64,000 nucleotides of DNA, taken from Microcaldota archaeon (GTDB lineage: Archaea > Micrarchaeota > Micrarchaeia > Micrarchaeales > CABMGC01). Every line of letters begins with the position of its first letter. The first letter of the stretch is position 1. The notes below the pieces were generated by a model, which was not told the origin of the DNA, ran no database searches, and saw only the letters and a program-made list of their open reading frames with translations. The translations under genes and the position numbers were made by a program. The stretch is taken from positions 25,544-89,543 of the forward strand of contig JAGWGW010000002.1 in NCBI GenBank assembly GCA_028867135.1, given 5' to 3'. This document shows positions 38,454 through 47,562 of this stretch, one piece after another.

Positions 38454-39005
38454 TCAGATTCTGCCCTTGCTTTCCCCCCTTACAACGGCCCCTGCTATCA
38501 GGTGGGCTAGCCTCAGGTACTTGACCGCATCGCTGACCAACCTGCCTGCATCACCCTTCTCAATACCAAGTGTTTGCAGGTAGTAGCCCTTTGATTTGTA
38601 TATGCTGATCTCCTTTGAGAGCCTGTTGAATAAGGCCAGCTTCTCCCTGTCCTTTGTCATGACCCTTATCGCCCTTCTCAGCAGCATGGGTCTTGGCTTC
38701 TTCCTTGTTATTGCGATTGCACCTATCCTCAGCCTCCTCTTTATCTCTGTCATGTCGACGATATTGAGGCCGGCAATCGCAATCCCGTTCGTCACGACGA
38801 GCTTTATCTGGTCCGAGAACCTTGATTTCCTCACGCTCCTGATTATCATTTCCGCAGCGTCATCTCCATCCTTGCCGACATAGAATGAGATGGCGCCCTC
38901 GACTATGTCGTTTCTTGCTATGATGCCCAGTATGAATACGCTCTTGTCGTTCCTCTTGAACGGCGAGTCTTCGATTACAAGAATTCGTGCTCCCTTCTTC
39001 AGCAT
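38454..39005 (-). CDS. DUF99 family protein (endonuclease V-like fold)
   Basis: 'RILVIEDSPFKRNDKSVFILGIIARND', 'IKLVVTNGIAIAGLNIVDM'. Confidence 0.75.
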   Translation of the reverse strand: MLKKGARILVIEDSPFKRNDKSVFILGIIARNDIVEGAISFYVGKDGDDAAEMIIRSVRKSRFSDQIKLVVTNGIAIAGLNIVDMTEIKRRLRIGAIAITRKKPRPMLLRRAIRVMTKDREKLALFNRLSKEISIYKSKGYYLQTLGIEKGDAGRLVSDAVKYLRLAHLIAGAVVRGESKGRI

Positions 39006-39009
39006 TCAA

Positions 39010-39285
39010 TTACTTCTTGGGCACCTGGGAGGCTAGTTCCTTGAACTCCTCCTGCACCTCCTCGATGGCCTTAAGCACAAGATGCCTTGCATTCTTCTCA
39101 GCCTTTACCACCAGCCTTGGGTTCCCAAGCTCCGGATGCTCCTTGACGACTCCTGCGAAATCTACGTCCTTGCTCTCGAGGAGCCTGTCCTTTATCAGGT
39201 CGGGTATTCCCCTGTCAAAGCCCTCGAACTCTATCGTAAGGCTCTTTGCCTCGTCTTCTATGAAATTCAGTTTCAAACAATCCAC
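39010..39285 (-). CDS. rpoL: DNA-directed RNA polymerase subunit L (Rpb11-like)
   Basis: 91 aa, 'SLTIEFEGFDRGIPDLIKDRLL...DFAGVVKEHPELGNPRLVVKAE'. Confidence 0.87.
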   Translation of the reverse strand: MDCLKLNFIEDEAKSLTIEFEGFDRGIPDLIKDRLLESKDVDFAGVVKEHPELGNPRLVVKAEKNARHLVLKAIEEVQEEFKELASQVPKK

Positions 39286-39395
39286 CTATGAACAAGCAGA
39301 AGCAAGTATATGTTGTAGATGGTATACTTAAATATATATAGTTTATCCATATCAATATACGTTACAGATTCCTACGTTTTCAGGGGTTCTAGTAC

Positions 39396-39815
39396 ATGGC
39401 AAACATACTCGAGGTCGATACACAGAAGCTTGTGGAGAGCGCAGCCCAGAAGCTCAAGCAATCTGGAGGCATGGACAAGCCGAAATACGTCGATTTCGTA
39501 AAGAGCGGGGCGAGCAGGGAGAGACCCCCTTCGGATCCTGACTTCTGGTACATGAGATGCGCCTCGGTACTTAGGCAGGTGTACCTTGAAGGCCCCATCG
39601 GCGTATCGAAGCTCAGGACAAGGTACGGTTCCAGGGTCAACCATACGGTCCACAGGCACCACCACTTCCGTTCAGGAGGTTCGCTGATCAAGGATGCGTT
39701 CGACGCGCTCGAGAAGAAGGGATACGTAAAGAAAGGCAAGAAGGGGAGGATAATCACGCCGGTCGGAAGGTCATTTCTCGACAAGGTGGCTGGTGAGCTG
39801 TCCAAGGGTGCGTAG
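39396..39815 (+). CDS. rps19e: Small subunit ribosomal protein S19e
   Basis: 'DFWYMRCASVLRQVYLEGPIGVSKLRTRYGSRVNHTVHRHHHFRSGGSLIKDAFDALEKKGYV'. Confidence 0.95.
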   Translation: MANILEVDTQKLVESAAQKLKQSGGMDKPKYVDFVKSGASRERPPSDPDFWYMRCASVLRQVYLEGPIGVSKLRTRYGSRVNHTVHRHHHFRSGGSLIKDAFDALEKKGYVKKGKKGRIITPVGRSFLDKVAGELSKGA

Positions 39816-39817
39816 CC

Positions 39818-40120
39818 TTGCCTGAAGAGCAGGAGGAGCAGAACAAGGCAAGGAAGGCCATCGAGAAAAGAATACGTGCAATGCAGGTAGAGCAGCAGAA
39901 GAGGGGAATAGCGCAGAAGTTCATGGAGCCCGACGCTTATGAAAGGCTTATGAATGTTAGAGTAGCAAATTACCAACTGTATTCGCAGCTTGTTGACCTG
40001 ATAATCGCGATGGTGCAGCAGAACAGGATACAGGGAAAGATGACAGATGTGCAGCTGAGAGACCTGCTGTCGAGACTGACTTACAGGCCTGATTCGAAGA
40101 TAGAGTTCAAGCACAAGTGA
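39818..40120 (+). CDS. PDCD5-family DNA-binding protein
   Basis: 'FMEPDAYERLMNVRVANYQLYSQLVDLIIAMVQQNRI...DLLSRL'; TTG start. Confidence 0.9.
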   Translation: MPEEQEEQNKARKAIEKRIRAMQVEQQKRGIAQKFMEPDAYERLMNVRVANYQLYSQLVDLIIAMVQQNRIQGKMTDVQLRDLLSRLTYRPDSKIEFKHK

Positions 40121-40129
40121 AGTGAGAAA

Positions 40130-40294
40130 ATGTCGAAGAAAAGCCAGAAGCTAAAGATGAGACTGGGAAAGAAGCTCAAGCAGAACAGGAGGGTTCCCGC
40201 GTTAGCCATGCTCAGGACGCACAGGAGCGTGCAGTACAACAGGTTCCAGAGGAGCTGGAGGCACAGGAAGATGAGGCTTAGCAAGGAAGTGTGA
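40130..40294 (+). CDS. rpl39e: Large subunit ribosomal protein L39e, 54 aa
   Basis: MSKKSQKLKMRLGKKLKQNRRVPALAMLRTHRSVQYNRFQRSWRHRKMRLSKEV; absent from ORF track (short). Confidence 0.93.
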   Translation: MSKKSQKLKMRLGKKLKQNRRVPALAMLRTHRSVQYNRFQRSWRHRKMRLSKEV

Positions 40295-40296
40295 AA

Positions 40297-40695
40297 ATGT
40301 CTGTAATGAGGATAAACCTTAGGAAGGGCCTTGTAAGGCTGCATATGTCGAGAAGGCACGCGAAGGCAGCTGACCTGCTGAAGAGCTTCGTGGCAAGGCA
40401 TCAGAAGGTTGACAAGGCCGTGGTGAAGCTCGACAAGGAGCTTAACCAGCATCTCTCGATAAAGGTTTCAAGGAGCATGGAGCCCATAGAGGTTAACGTT
40501 GAGAAGGTTGGCGACGGGGTAAGCGTCAAGCTTGCCAAGCAGACTGAGAAGGCGAAGGAGGCACAGAAATCCAAGGATGCTCCAAAAGAGAAGGCATCAG
40601 TGCATTCGAACGTGAAGCCCAAGCCCCTTGAGCCGCCAAAGCCTCATCCTCTGAAGAACGAGCCCAAGGACAGCAAGGTGCAGAACAAGACTTAG
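40297..40695 (+). CDS. rpl31e: Large subunit ribosomal protein L31e with Lys/Pro-rich C-terminal extension
   Basis: 'RINLRKGLVRLHMSRRHAKAADLLKSFVARHQKVDKAVVKLDKELNQHL'; L39e-L31e-aIF6 synteny. Confidence 0.85.
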   Translation: MSVMRINLRKGLVRLHMSRRHAKAADLLKSFVARHQKVDKAVVKLDKELNQHLSIKVSRSMEPIEVNVEKVGDGVSVKLAKQTEKAKEAQKSKDAPKEKASVHSNVKPKPLEPPKPHPLKNEPKDSKVQNKT

Positions 40696-40705
40696 GTTGC
40701 ATTCC

Positions 40706-41374
40706 ATGAGCATCGTGAAGGGCAGCATTCTCGGCAACAGCTACATAGGCGCTTTTGCAACGACCAACGACAGATTCACAATCCTCAGCAACGCGGCCAC
40801 CATGAACGAGGAGAAGATGGTAGAGGAGGCGCTGGGGACCGAGGTCGCAAGGGCTACCGTCAACGGCTCCGGACTTGTAGGGGTATACACTGTTGCCAAT
40901 TCAAATGCGATAATGGTGCCGGAGATAATGGAGAGGCACGAGATAGACATGGTCAAAAGGGCATTTCCCAGCATAGGCGTGCACGTGATAAGGACGAGCC
41001 TGAACGCGCTGAAGAACAACATCCTTGCAAACGACAGGATAGCCGTGATCAATCCTGAGTACAGCAACAAGGAGGAGAAGGAGATATCCGATGCCCTCGG
41101 GGTTGAGACGATCAGGCTCTCTGTGGGCGGATTTGGGACGGTTGGCGCGAACAACATAATCACGAACAAGGGGCTGGTGCTCAACAACAGGGCCAGCGAC
41201 GAGGAGAGCGAGAGGCTCAAGCACCTATTCAAGTCAATATCGTATTCCACGGCCAACCTGGGGGCAGCGTCGATAGGGCTGTGCGCTATTGCGAACTCGA
41301 AGGGAATTGTCGTCGGGGAGGATACTACCGGGTTCGAGCTTGCAAGGATCTCGGAAGGCCTTGACCTTGAATGA
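40706..41374 (+). CDS. eif6: Translation initiation factor 6 (aIF6)
   Basis: 'GSILGNSYIGAFATTNDRFTILS', repeated 'TVNGSGLVGVYTVANSNAIMVPEIM' and 'SVGGFGTVGANNIITNKGLVL'. Confidence 0.95.
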   Translation: MSIVKGSILGNSYIGAFATTNDRFTILSNAATMNEEKMVEEALGTEVARATVNGSGLVGVYTVANSNAIMVPEIMERHEIDMVKRAFPSIGVHVIRTSLNALKNNILANDRIAVINPEYSNKEEKEISDALGVETIRLSVGGFGTVGANNIITNKGLVLNNRASDEESERLKHLFKSISYSTANLGAASIGLCAIANSKGIVVGEDTTGFELARISEGLDLE

Positions 41375-41420
41375 CAAATAAGTTATAAATACGAATCCTT
41401 CCCATTGTTAGTGGGGTTTT

Positions 41421-41906
41421 ATGAGCAGGAGGTCAAGAACGTTCAACCCGGTGATAGGCGATGACAAGAGCATTGTCAGCGCGCACTGGCAGGGGAGAGA
41501 GGCTGAGGTAAGGACGCTCATGAGGAACGGCGGCGATCCGAACCTTGACTTCGGCTCCAGGACAGGCACAGCAAACATGAAGATAGGAGAGGAGAGCATA
41601 GGAAAGCTCAGAAATGCTGTCGAAGTCAGGGAGACGCTGACAATATGGTACGCCTCCAACGGCACGGTTCAGAGGGCGCAGGGCATCCCACGCTCTGTTG
41701 ACCTGAGGAAGGGCATAACGCTCTTCGGGAAGGACGATGCGATACCGTTCATAGGAGATACGGTTGCGATAAGGACGATAACGTTGAGGGGCAATACGGT
41801 ATACGACAACAGGAGCAGGATAGGCGCAGAATACGGCACCAAATCGGCTTCTGACATCGAAGCACTCATGAGAAGGAGCTTCGATAGCTCAGTGTCAACA
41901 AGATAA
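41421..41906 (+). CDS. Hypothetical protein at the usual L18Ae/LX position
   Basis: 161 aa ORF between aIF6 and prefoldin alpha, no family recognised. Confidence 0.7.
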   Translation: MSRRSRTFNPVIGDDKSIVSAHWQGREAEVRTLMRNGGDPNLDFGSRTGTANMKIGEESIGKLRNAVEVRETLTIWYASNGTVQRAQGIPRSVDLRKGITLFGKDDAIPFIGDTVAIRTITLRGNTVYDNRSRIGAEYGTKSASDIEALMRRSFDSSVSTR

Positions 41907-41916
41907 GATTGATCCG

Positions 41917-42363
41917 ATGGCTGAGAACAAGGACAACGCGAACATAGACCCGAAGGAGCTCTACGTGCAGCTCCAGTACCTGCAGAACCTCTACAGCCAG
42001 CAGTACGATTACATAGAGGAGAACCTTGCGAGCTACACTATAGCCAACAATTCCGTCAGGAGGAGCATAGAGCTCCTGAGCGGCGCGGACTCTGTGAAGA
42101 ACTCGAAGGTGCTGATGAGCCCAGACGCAGGAATCTACATGGAAGCCAGCATCGGGGAGCTCAGGAGCATCATAACTTATGTTGGTGCAGGATATCTAGT
42201 GGAGAAGAGCGTTGAGGATGCGAAGGCCTTCATGGAGCAGAACCAGAGGAAGGGAGAGGAGGTGCTCATGAAGCTCGTGTCCGACAAGCAGAAGCTCGAG
42301 AAGGAATTGCTGGACATAAACTACAGGATGGGAGTCCTCCAGCAGCAGCTGTCAGGACAGTAG
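41917..42363 (+). CDS. pfdA: Prefoldin subunit alpha
   Basis: Coiled-coil/beta/coiled-coil 'ELYVQLQYLQNLYSQQYDYIEENLASY...LMSPDAGIYMEASIG...VGAGYLVEKSVEDA'; upstream of ftsY. Confidence 0.85.
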   Translation: MAENKDNANIDPKELYVQLQYLQNLYSQQYDYIEENLASYTIANNSVRRSIELLSGADSVKNSKVLMSPDAGIYMEASIGELRSIITYVGAGYLVEKSVEDAKAFMEQNQRKGEEVLMKLVSDKQKLEKELLDINYRMGVLQQQLSGQ

Positions 42364-42371
42364 GTAATCCG

Positions 42372-43619
42372 ATGTTTGAAGGCCTGAAGAAGAAGTTCTC
42401 GAATTTTATAGACAACATCACGAAAAAGGAGAATGAGGAGGTCAAGGAAGAGGCCAAGGAGGGGAAGGCTGAGGAGAGGGAGGAGCCAGCCCAGGCTGCT
42501 CCTGCGCAAGAACAGGAGAAGATGTCTGATATCGAAAAGGAGGAAAAGGCAGAGGAGATAGAGGAAGAGGAGAGTGACGAGGCCCAGTACGAAAGGCAGA
42601 TGGCAAAAGGAAGCGAGGGAGAAGAGGCAAAGCCAGAGGCACAGGAGCAGGAGCATGAGCAGGTTCGCCAGGGCAGGGATTCGGCCCCTAAGCCGCAAGA
42701 GGAGAGAAAGGGCATAAGGTTGTCTGCCGCAACAAGGATAAAGGGCTTCATTTTTGGGCAGGTCGAGATAAAAGAGAAGGACGTAAGCTCGTTTCTTGAG
42801 GGCCTGAGGATGGACCTGCTGCAGTCCGATGTCAACTACGATGTCGCTGAAAGGATGGTCGGCAACCTGTCTAGGGAACTGGTAGGGATGAAGGTGAACT
42901 CCAGGGACATAGAAAGAGAGGTGAGGAGCAGCGTGAGGAGCTCGATACTTAGGACCATAGCGAAGAAGGAGGGCTCTGACATGGTTTCGATGGCAAGGGA
43001 GAAGAAGCATAAGGGAGAGATGCCGTTCAGGATACTTTTCCTGGGACCCAATGGGGCGGGAAAGACGACAACGATGGCCAAGGTCGCGAGGATGCTGCTT
43101 GACAACGGTTTTTCGTGCGTGATGTCGGCAAGCGACACATTCAGGGCAGCTGCAATGGAGCAGACCGCAATACATGCGCAGCGACTTGGGATAAGCGTCA
43201 TAAAGGGCGCTTACGGCGCTGACCCTGCTAGCATTGCATTCGATGCCATAGCCCATGCGAAGGCCCATGGAATAGACGTGGTGCTCATGGACAGCGCGGG
43301 AAGGCAGGAGACGAACAGGAGCCTGATAGAGGAGCTGAAGAAGATGGCAAGGGTGACCATGCCTGACATGAAAATATTCGTAGGCGAGGGCATAGCGGGC
43401 AACGCGCTGCTGAACCAGGTCAAGGCCATCAATGAAGCTGTAAGGATAGACGGAATAATACTGACAAAGCTCGATGTGGATGCGAAAGGCGGCAATACCA
43501 TATCGATACTCAGCGACACGACGATACCCATACTCTTCTTCGGCATGGGCGAGAAGTACTCTGACCTGATGGCCTATGACCCGGAATTCATAATAAACAA
43601 CATAGTGCCGGACAACTGA
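42372..43619 (+). CDS. ftsY: Signal recognition particle receptor FtsY
   Basis: 'ILFLGPNGAGKTTTMAKVARML', 'SASDTFRAAAMEQ', 'VVLMDSAGRQETNRSLIEELKKM', 'LTKLDVDAKGG'. Confidence 0.95.
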   Translation: MFEGLKKKFSNFIDNITKKENEEVKEEAKEGKAEEREEPAQAAPAQEQEKMSDIEKEEKAEEIEEEESDEAQYERQMAKGSEGEEAKPEAQEQEHEQVRQGRDSAPKPQEERKGIRLSAATRIKGFIFGQVEIKEKDVSSFLEGLRMDLLQSDVNYDVAERMVGNLSRELVGMKVNSRDIEREVRSSVRSSILRTIAKKEGSDMVSMAREKKHKGEMPFRILFLGPNGAGKTTTMAKVARMLLDNGFSCVMSASDTFRAAAMEQTAIHAQRLGISVIKGAYGADPASIAFDAIAHAKAHGIDVVLMDSAGRQETNRSLIEELKKMARVTMPDMKIFVGEGIAGNALLNQVKAINEAVRIDGIILTKLDVDAKGGNTISILSDTTIPILFFGMGEKYSDLMAYDPEFIINNIVPDN

Positions 43620-43668
43620 ACATTATAAAAGAGTTAAAATAGCATAAAGGCGATATAGATGGGTTTGC

Positions 43669-44985
43669 ATGGATGAGGAATTTCTGCAGTTCGAGTCAAA
43701 GGTCTTCGAGCTTCTCGAGGGCAAGCTGAGCTCCATAAACGACGAGGGCGAGCTCCTTAGGAACATCGAGACCATATCCAAGACTGTCAATCCGGCGGTC
43801 ACGCAGGACGAGATAAACCAGGCCATAGCCGATGCCAGGAAGTTCGACCCGATAGACGACTATCTCCACAACGAGGAGATAGAGGACATCATGGTGAACA
43901 ACACGAGGAACATATTCGTATACAGGACAGGCGCAGGCATAGAGATGGTGAAGGAGAGGATACCTACAAGGAAGGAGCTTAGCAGGTTTGTCAAGAAGCT
44001 GAGGATGTACGCGACAAGCGACATGGCCAGCAAGCAGATATTCGACGTCCACATGCCGACCGGCGCAAGGGCCAACATAGTGGAATCGCCGCTGGGCGCA
44101 GACGTAACGATAAGGAGCTTCAAGAAGAAGGCATACAGCATAATAGACCTGATAAACAGGGGAGAGCTCAGCTACAACATGGCCGGAAGGTTGTGGGTGT
44201 ACTCGGAGGGGCTGAAGGTCAGGCCAGCGAACATAGTGATAGGGGGAACGCCTGGAAGCGGGAAGACGACGCTCCTCAACGCCATGTTCTCGTTCTTCAG
44301 GCCTGAGGAGAGGATAGTCGTCATAGAGGAGACATACGAGCTAAACACCGAGACCCAGGAGAACTGCGTAAGGCTGGAGACCAGCCCGCAGGTCGACCTG
44401 CAGGACCTTCTCAAGAACTCGCTCAGGATGAGGCCCGACATGCTCATAGTCGGGGAGGTGAGAGGGGCTGAGGCGCAGGACATGATGGTTGCGATGAACA
44501 TAGGGAAGATAGCGATGTCAACGATACACGCGAGCACCACGAGGGATATAATAACAAGGCTGGAAAGCTCGCCAATGAACATCGACAGGAACGCGATATC
44601 GCTGGTCGACGTCCTGATGGTGGTCTCGCAGGTGCAGGAGGAGGGCATGTACACCAGGAAGATAACGCAGGTATCTGAAGTGTCCGGAGTGGAGACAAAG
44701 GTGCTGCTCTCGGATCTCTTCCTATACGACTACAAGACAAGGAAGGGTTCGCAGATACTGCCCAGCGTAACGTACAGGGACAACCTGTCCAAGCTCAGCG
44801 GCTACTCGCCGAGCAAGATAATAGAGGAGGAACAGAGGAGGGCCAAGATACTTGAGAAGCTCAACAAGATGGGGATAAGGGACCTCGCGGGCATCAACAA
44901 CTTCTGCAAGGAGTATTATGAGGATCCCGAGAAGGCGCTTAACAAGATAGAGCTCTCGAACCTCGGCATCCTCACGTACGACTGA
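43669..44985 (+). CDS. Type II/IV secretion system ATPase (CpaF/TadA/archaellum FlaI-like)
   Basis: 'VIGGTPGSGKTTLLNAMFSFFRPEERIVVIEETYEL', 'RMRPDMLIVGEVRGAEAQDMMVAMNIGKIAMSTIHAST'. Confidence 0.92.
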   Translation: MDEEFLQFESKVFELLEGKLSSINDEGELLRNIETISKTVNPAVTQDEINQAIADARKFDPIDDYLHNEEIEDIMVNNTRNIFVYRTGAGIEMVKERIPTRKELSRFVKKLRMYATSDMASKQIFDVHMPTGARANIVESPLGADVTIRSFKKKAYSIIDLINRGELSYNMAGRLWVYSEGLKVRPANIVIGGTPGSGKTTLLNAMFSFFRPEERIVVIEETYELNTETQENCVRLETSPQVDLQDLLKNSLRMRPDMLIVGEVRGAEAQDMMVAMNIGKIAMSTIHASTTRDIITRLESSPMNIDRNAISLVDVLMVVSQVQEEGMYTRKITQVSEVSGVETKVLLSDLFLYDYKTRKGSQILPSVTYRDNLSKLSGYSPSKIIEEEQRRAKILEKLNKMGIRDLAGINNFCKEYYEDPEKALNKIELSNLGILTYD

Positions 44986-44991
44986 GATTCC

Positions 44992-45780
44992 ATGAAGATA
45001 ACGCATCTTATTATCGCCTTCCTGATGCTGCCGCTCATCGCTAGCGCAGGCACAGTCACGCTCAGCGGCACGTGCCCTTCGAAGCTTGTGAACGGCAACG
45101 CAAGCTTCTCCCTCAGCAACAGCGGCAACGAGTCAGCCACAAGCCTCATCATAACGCTCCATTTCATAGGCAACGTGACATCCAACAAATCAGTGCAGAT
45201 AGGCAAGATAGCGCCTGCGCAGAGCCTGAACGTTTCCGTGCCCGTGTCCGGCAACGGCAACTCGGGCACTTTCGGCTCCTATTTCCTTGTGGCGTACAGG
45301 CAGGACAGCTCCGTATTCTCCGCGATATTCCCATGCCTGATAGACATAGGCAACGGAACAGCGTCGCAGCTCCTCGTCAATTCAGAGGTCGTTTCGAAGA
45401 TCAGCGGAAACAGCACCGTGAATGTGTCTGTTGTGAACGGCGGGTACACGTCCATCAACGCGTCAGTGGATCTGGTGCTGCCGATAGGCCTCTCTGCGCC
45501 TTTCGGAAGCCACAAGGCTCTCCTTCTAGGCCCCAGCTCAAGGGATGGCATATTCTTTCCAGTAACGTATCCTAACGGCACCGGGAGCTATGCAGGTGCT
45601 GTGGTGGTCTCCTATCAGGAGAATGGCCTCAACCATGCCTCGCTGTCCACGATAACCATAGGCACTCAGGGACTGAAGAAGGGCATGCAGCTGGGAGCAT
45701 TGCTGGAATATGCTGTGGCGATAGTGTTTGTGGCGTTTGTCATCCTGATCCTCAGGGCAAGGCTGAGAAGGAAAGGCTAG
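44992..45780 (+). CDS. Secreted/membrane-anchored protein with CARDB-like beta-sandwich repeats
   Basis: Signal peptide 'MKITHLIIAFLMLPLIASAG', N-rich beta regions, C-terminal TM with basic tail. Confidence 0.6.
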   Translation: MKITHLIIAFLMLPLIASAGTVTLSGTCPSKLVNGNASFSLSNSGNESATSLIITLHFIGNVTSNKSVQIGKIAPAQSLNVSVPVSGNGNSGTFGSYFLVAYRQDSSVFSAIFPCLIDIGNGTASQLLVNSEVVSKISGNSTVNVSVVNGGYTSINASVDLVLPIGLSAPFGSHKALLLGPSSRDGIFFPVTYPNGTGSYAGAVVVSYQENGLNHASLSTITIGTQGLKKGMQLGALLEYAVAIVFVAFVILILRARLRRKG

Positions 45781-47519
45781 TGCGAATAGTTGAGTATGTA
45801 GTAGAGGCTTACGTTAGTGGCCTCGGAGCTAGGGATGCTGCCGGATACAATGCTTCTCGTCGCATAGCTTTTCAGTATCTGGCTGCACATGCCGCCATGG
45901 TTGGGAGGGACCGTGCACCAGTAGCCGTAATCGAATACATAACAGCTGTACCGCCTTGAGAAGTCGGTGAAGTTGCTGTCGCCTCCGTATATGTAGCCTA
46001 TCTGGGCTGCGCTCCTGTTGACCTCTAGCCAGATGTCTGGAGTGAAGCTGAAGACAAGGCAGTTGTTGGGCACATGGCTGTAGTTGCCGTAGAAGAAGCT
46101 CATCGCAGGGTATATGACGTTCTGCTGGGGCATGTTCTGGGGCGCTATCGTTATTATGCCCAGATACTGCGAGATGGAAAGGCAGAGGAATGTAACCGTT
46201 ACAAAGGAATAGATGGCAGTGAAGATTACGCTCCGCTTGAGCGCGTTTTTATTGCGCAGCTTTCCCTGCACCAGGCCGTAAATAGCAGATATGATGCCGT
46301 AAAGCCCGACGCCTGCGAGTATCGCGATCGCAGGATGCAGCTGGAGCATGAACCTTGCGTCGACCCCGTAGACCGCAGAGCCTGCATAGAAGAAGTCGTA
46401 GAAAAGCTCATAGAACAGTATCCACATGAACAGGAGGGCTGATGAGATGCCTTTGCCCCTAATGCCCCTGTCCAGAATCAGGGTGATTATCCCTATCAGG
46501 GCCATTACAGAGAATGACAGCGGGAACGATGCCGGATAGTAGGACTGCTGGTCGTAGTATCCTGACAGGTAGAGGAGATTGTCGCGTCCGTTGTGCATGA
46601 GGTTCTGTATCGAGAAGAGATGGTGCTGTGCGTCCTGTCCGAACTGCGGATTCGGCAGCTGGTAGGCTATGAAGAATATCTGCGGCGATATGACAAGGAA
46701 GAACGCAAGCAGGCAGAGCAGGGTTCCGGTGTCGTTTGAAGCAGACATGGCAGAGCCGTAAAACGATTTTAGCTTCCTGCGGAGCGACCCTTCGAAGGAG
46801 AGCAGGTACGCTATTATGAACAACGGTATCAGGAGTATGCCTTCAGTCCTCATGCCGACCGAAAGCGCAAGGGAGAACAGAAAGGCGAGCAGGCTTGCCC
46901 TGCTCCTGTTCCTTATGTATACGGCAAAGAGGAGCATTGAAAGGGTTGTGAGCGCCATGAAGCCAAGGTCGGGTGACGCCTGCACCCTCGACCATATGTA
47001 AAGCTCAGGCATTATCGCAAAGAGGGCTGTAGCGATGGGGCCTATTCGCTTGCCGAAAAGCGCGGACGAAAGGAGGAACACGAACAGCACCGCTAGGAAG
47101 CCGAAGAAGAGCGTTGTGGCAAATGACGTTGCTGTGCCTATGCCGAACAGTGCGAATGCGATTGCTATGAAGAAGGAGAACTCCGCAGGGTCATGGTATA
47201 TCAGTGTGGAGCCGCAGCTTGACACCATTCCGGTGCCGTACTGGCACCATGTGGCATCGAAATGCTTCAGTATGTTTATCGCAATGCCCTGGTATATGTT
47301 CTCGTCAAAATAGAGCTGCTCTGCAGGATGCACCAGGAGAATCGAGACCATGAGGAAGAACGCAAGGGTGCCGATAAGCACCGCAAGGGAGTATCGGTCA
47401 ACCCTTCCGCGGAGGGCGTCGTAGATGCGCCTTCTTGAGAGGTATACGAATGCAAGAAGCCCGAGGAGAGCTGCAGTGTAGCCTAGGACAAGCAGATTTC
47501 CCAATATGTAGAACATCAA
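45777..47519 (-). CDS. GT39/PMT-like membrane glycosyltransferase
   Basis: 580 aa polytopic; 'YFDENIYQGIAINILKHFDATWCQYG' first-loop DE motif typical of GT-C. Confidence 0.7.
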   Translation of the reverse strand: MMFYILGNLLVLGYTAALLGLLAFVYLSRRRIYDALRGRVDRYSLAVLIGTLAFFLMVSILLVHPAEQLYFDENIYQGIAINILKHFDATWCQYGTGMVSSCGSTLIYHDPAEFSFFIAIAFALFGIGTATSFATTLFFGFLAVLFVFLLSSALFGKRIGPIATALFAIMPELYIWSRVQASPDLGFMALTTLSMLLFAVYIRNRSRASLLAFLFSLALSVGMRTEGILLIPLFIIAYLLSFEGSLRRKLKSFYGSAMSASNDTGTLLCLLAFFLVISPQIFFIAYQLPNPQFGQDAQHHLFSIQNLMHNGRDNLLYLSGYYDQQSYYPASFPLSFSVMALIGIITLILDRGIRGKGISSALLFMWILFYELFYDFFYAGSAVYGVDARFMLQLHPAIAILAGVGLYGIISAIYGLVQGKLRNKNALKRSVIFTAIYSFVTVTFLCLSISQYLGIITIAPQNMPQQNVIYPAMSFFYGNYSHVPNNCLVFSFTPDIWLEVNRSAAQIGYIYGGDSNFTDFSRRYSCYVFDYGYWCTVPPNHGGMCSQILKSYATRSIVSGSIPSSEATNVSLYYILNYSH

Positions 47520-47562
47520 ATCCGATGTTTTATTGGAAAGGAAGAAAAATAAAGCTAATTGC

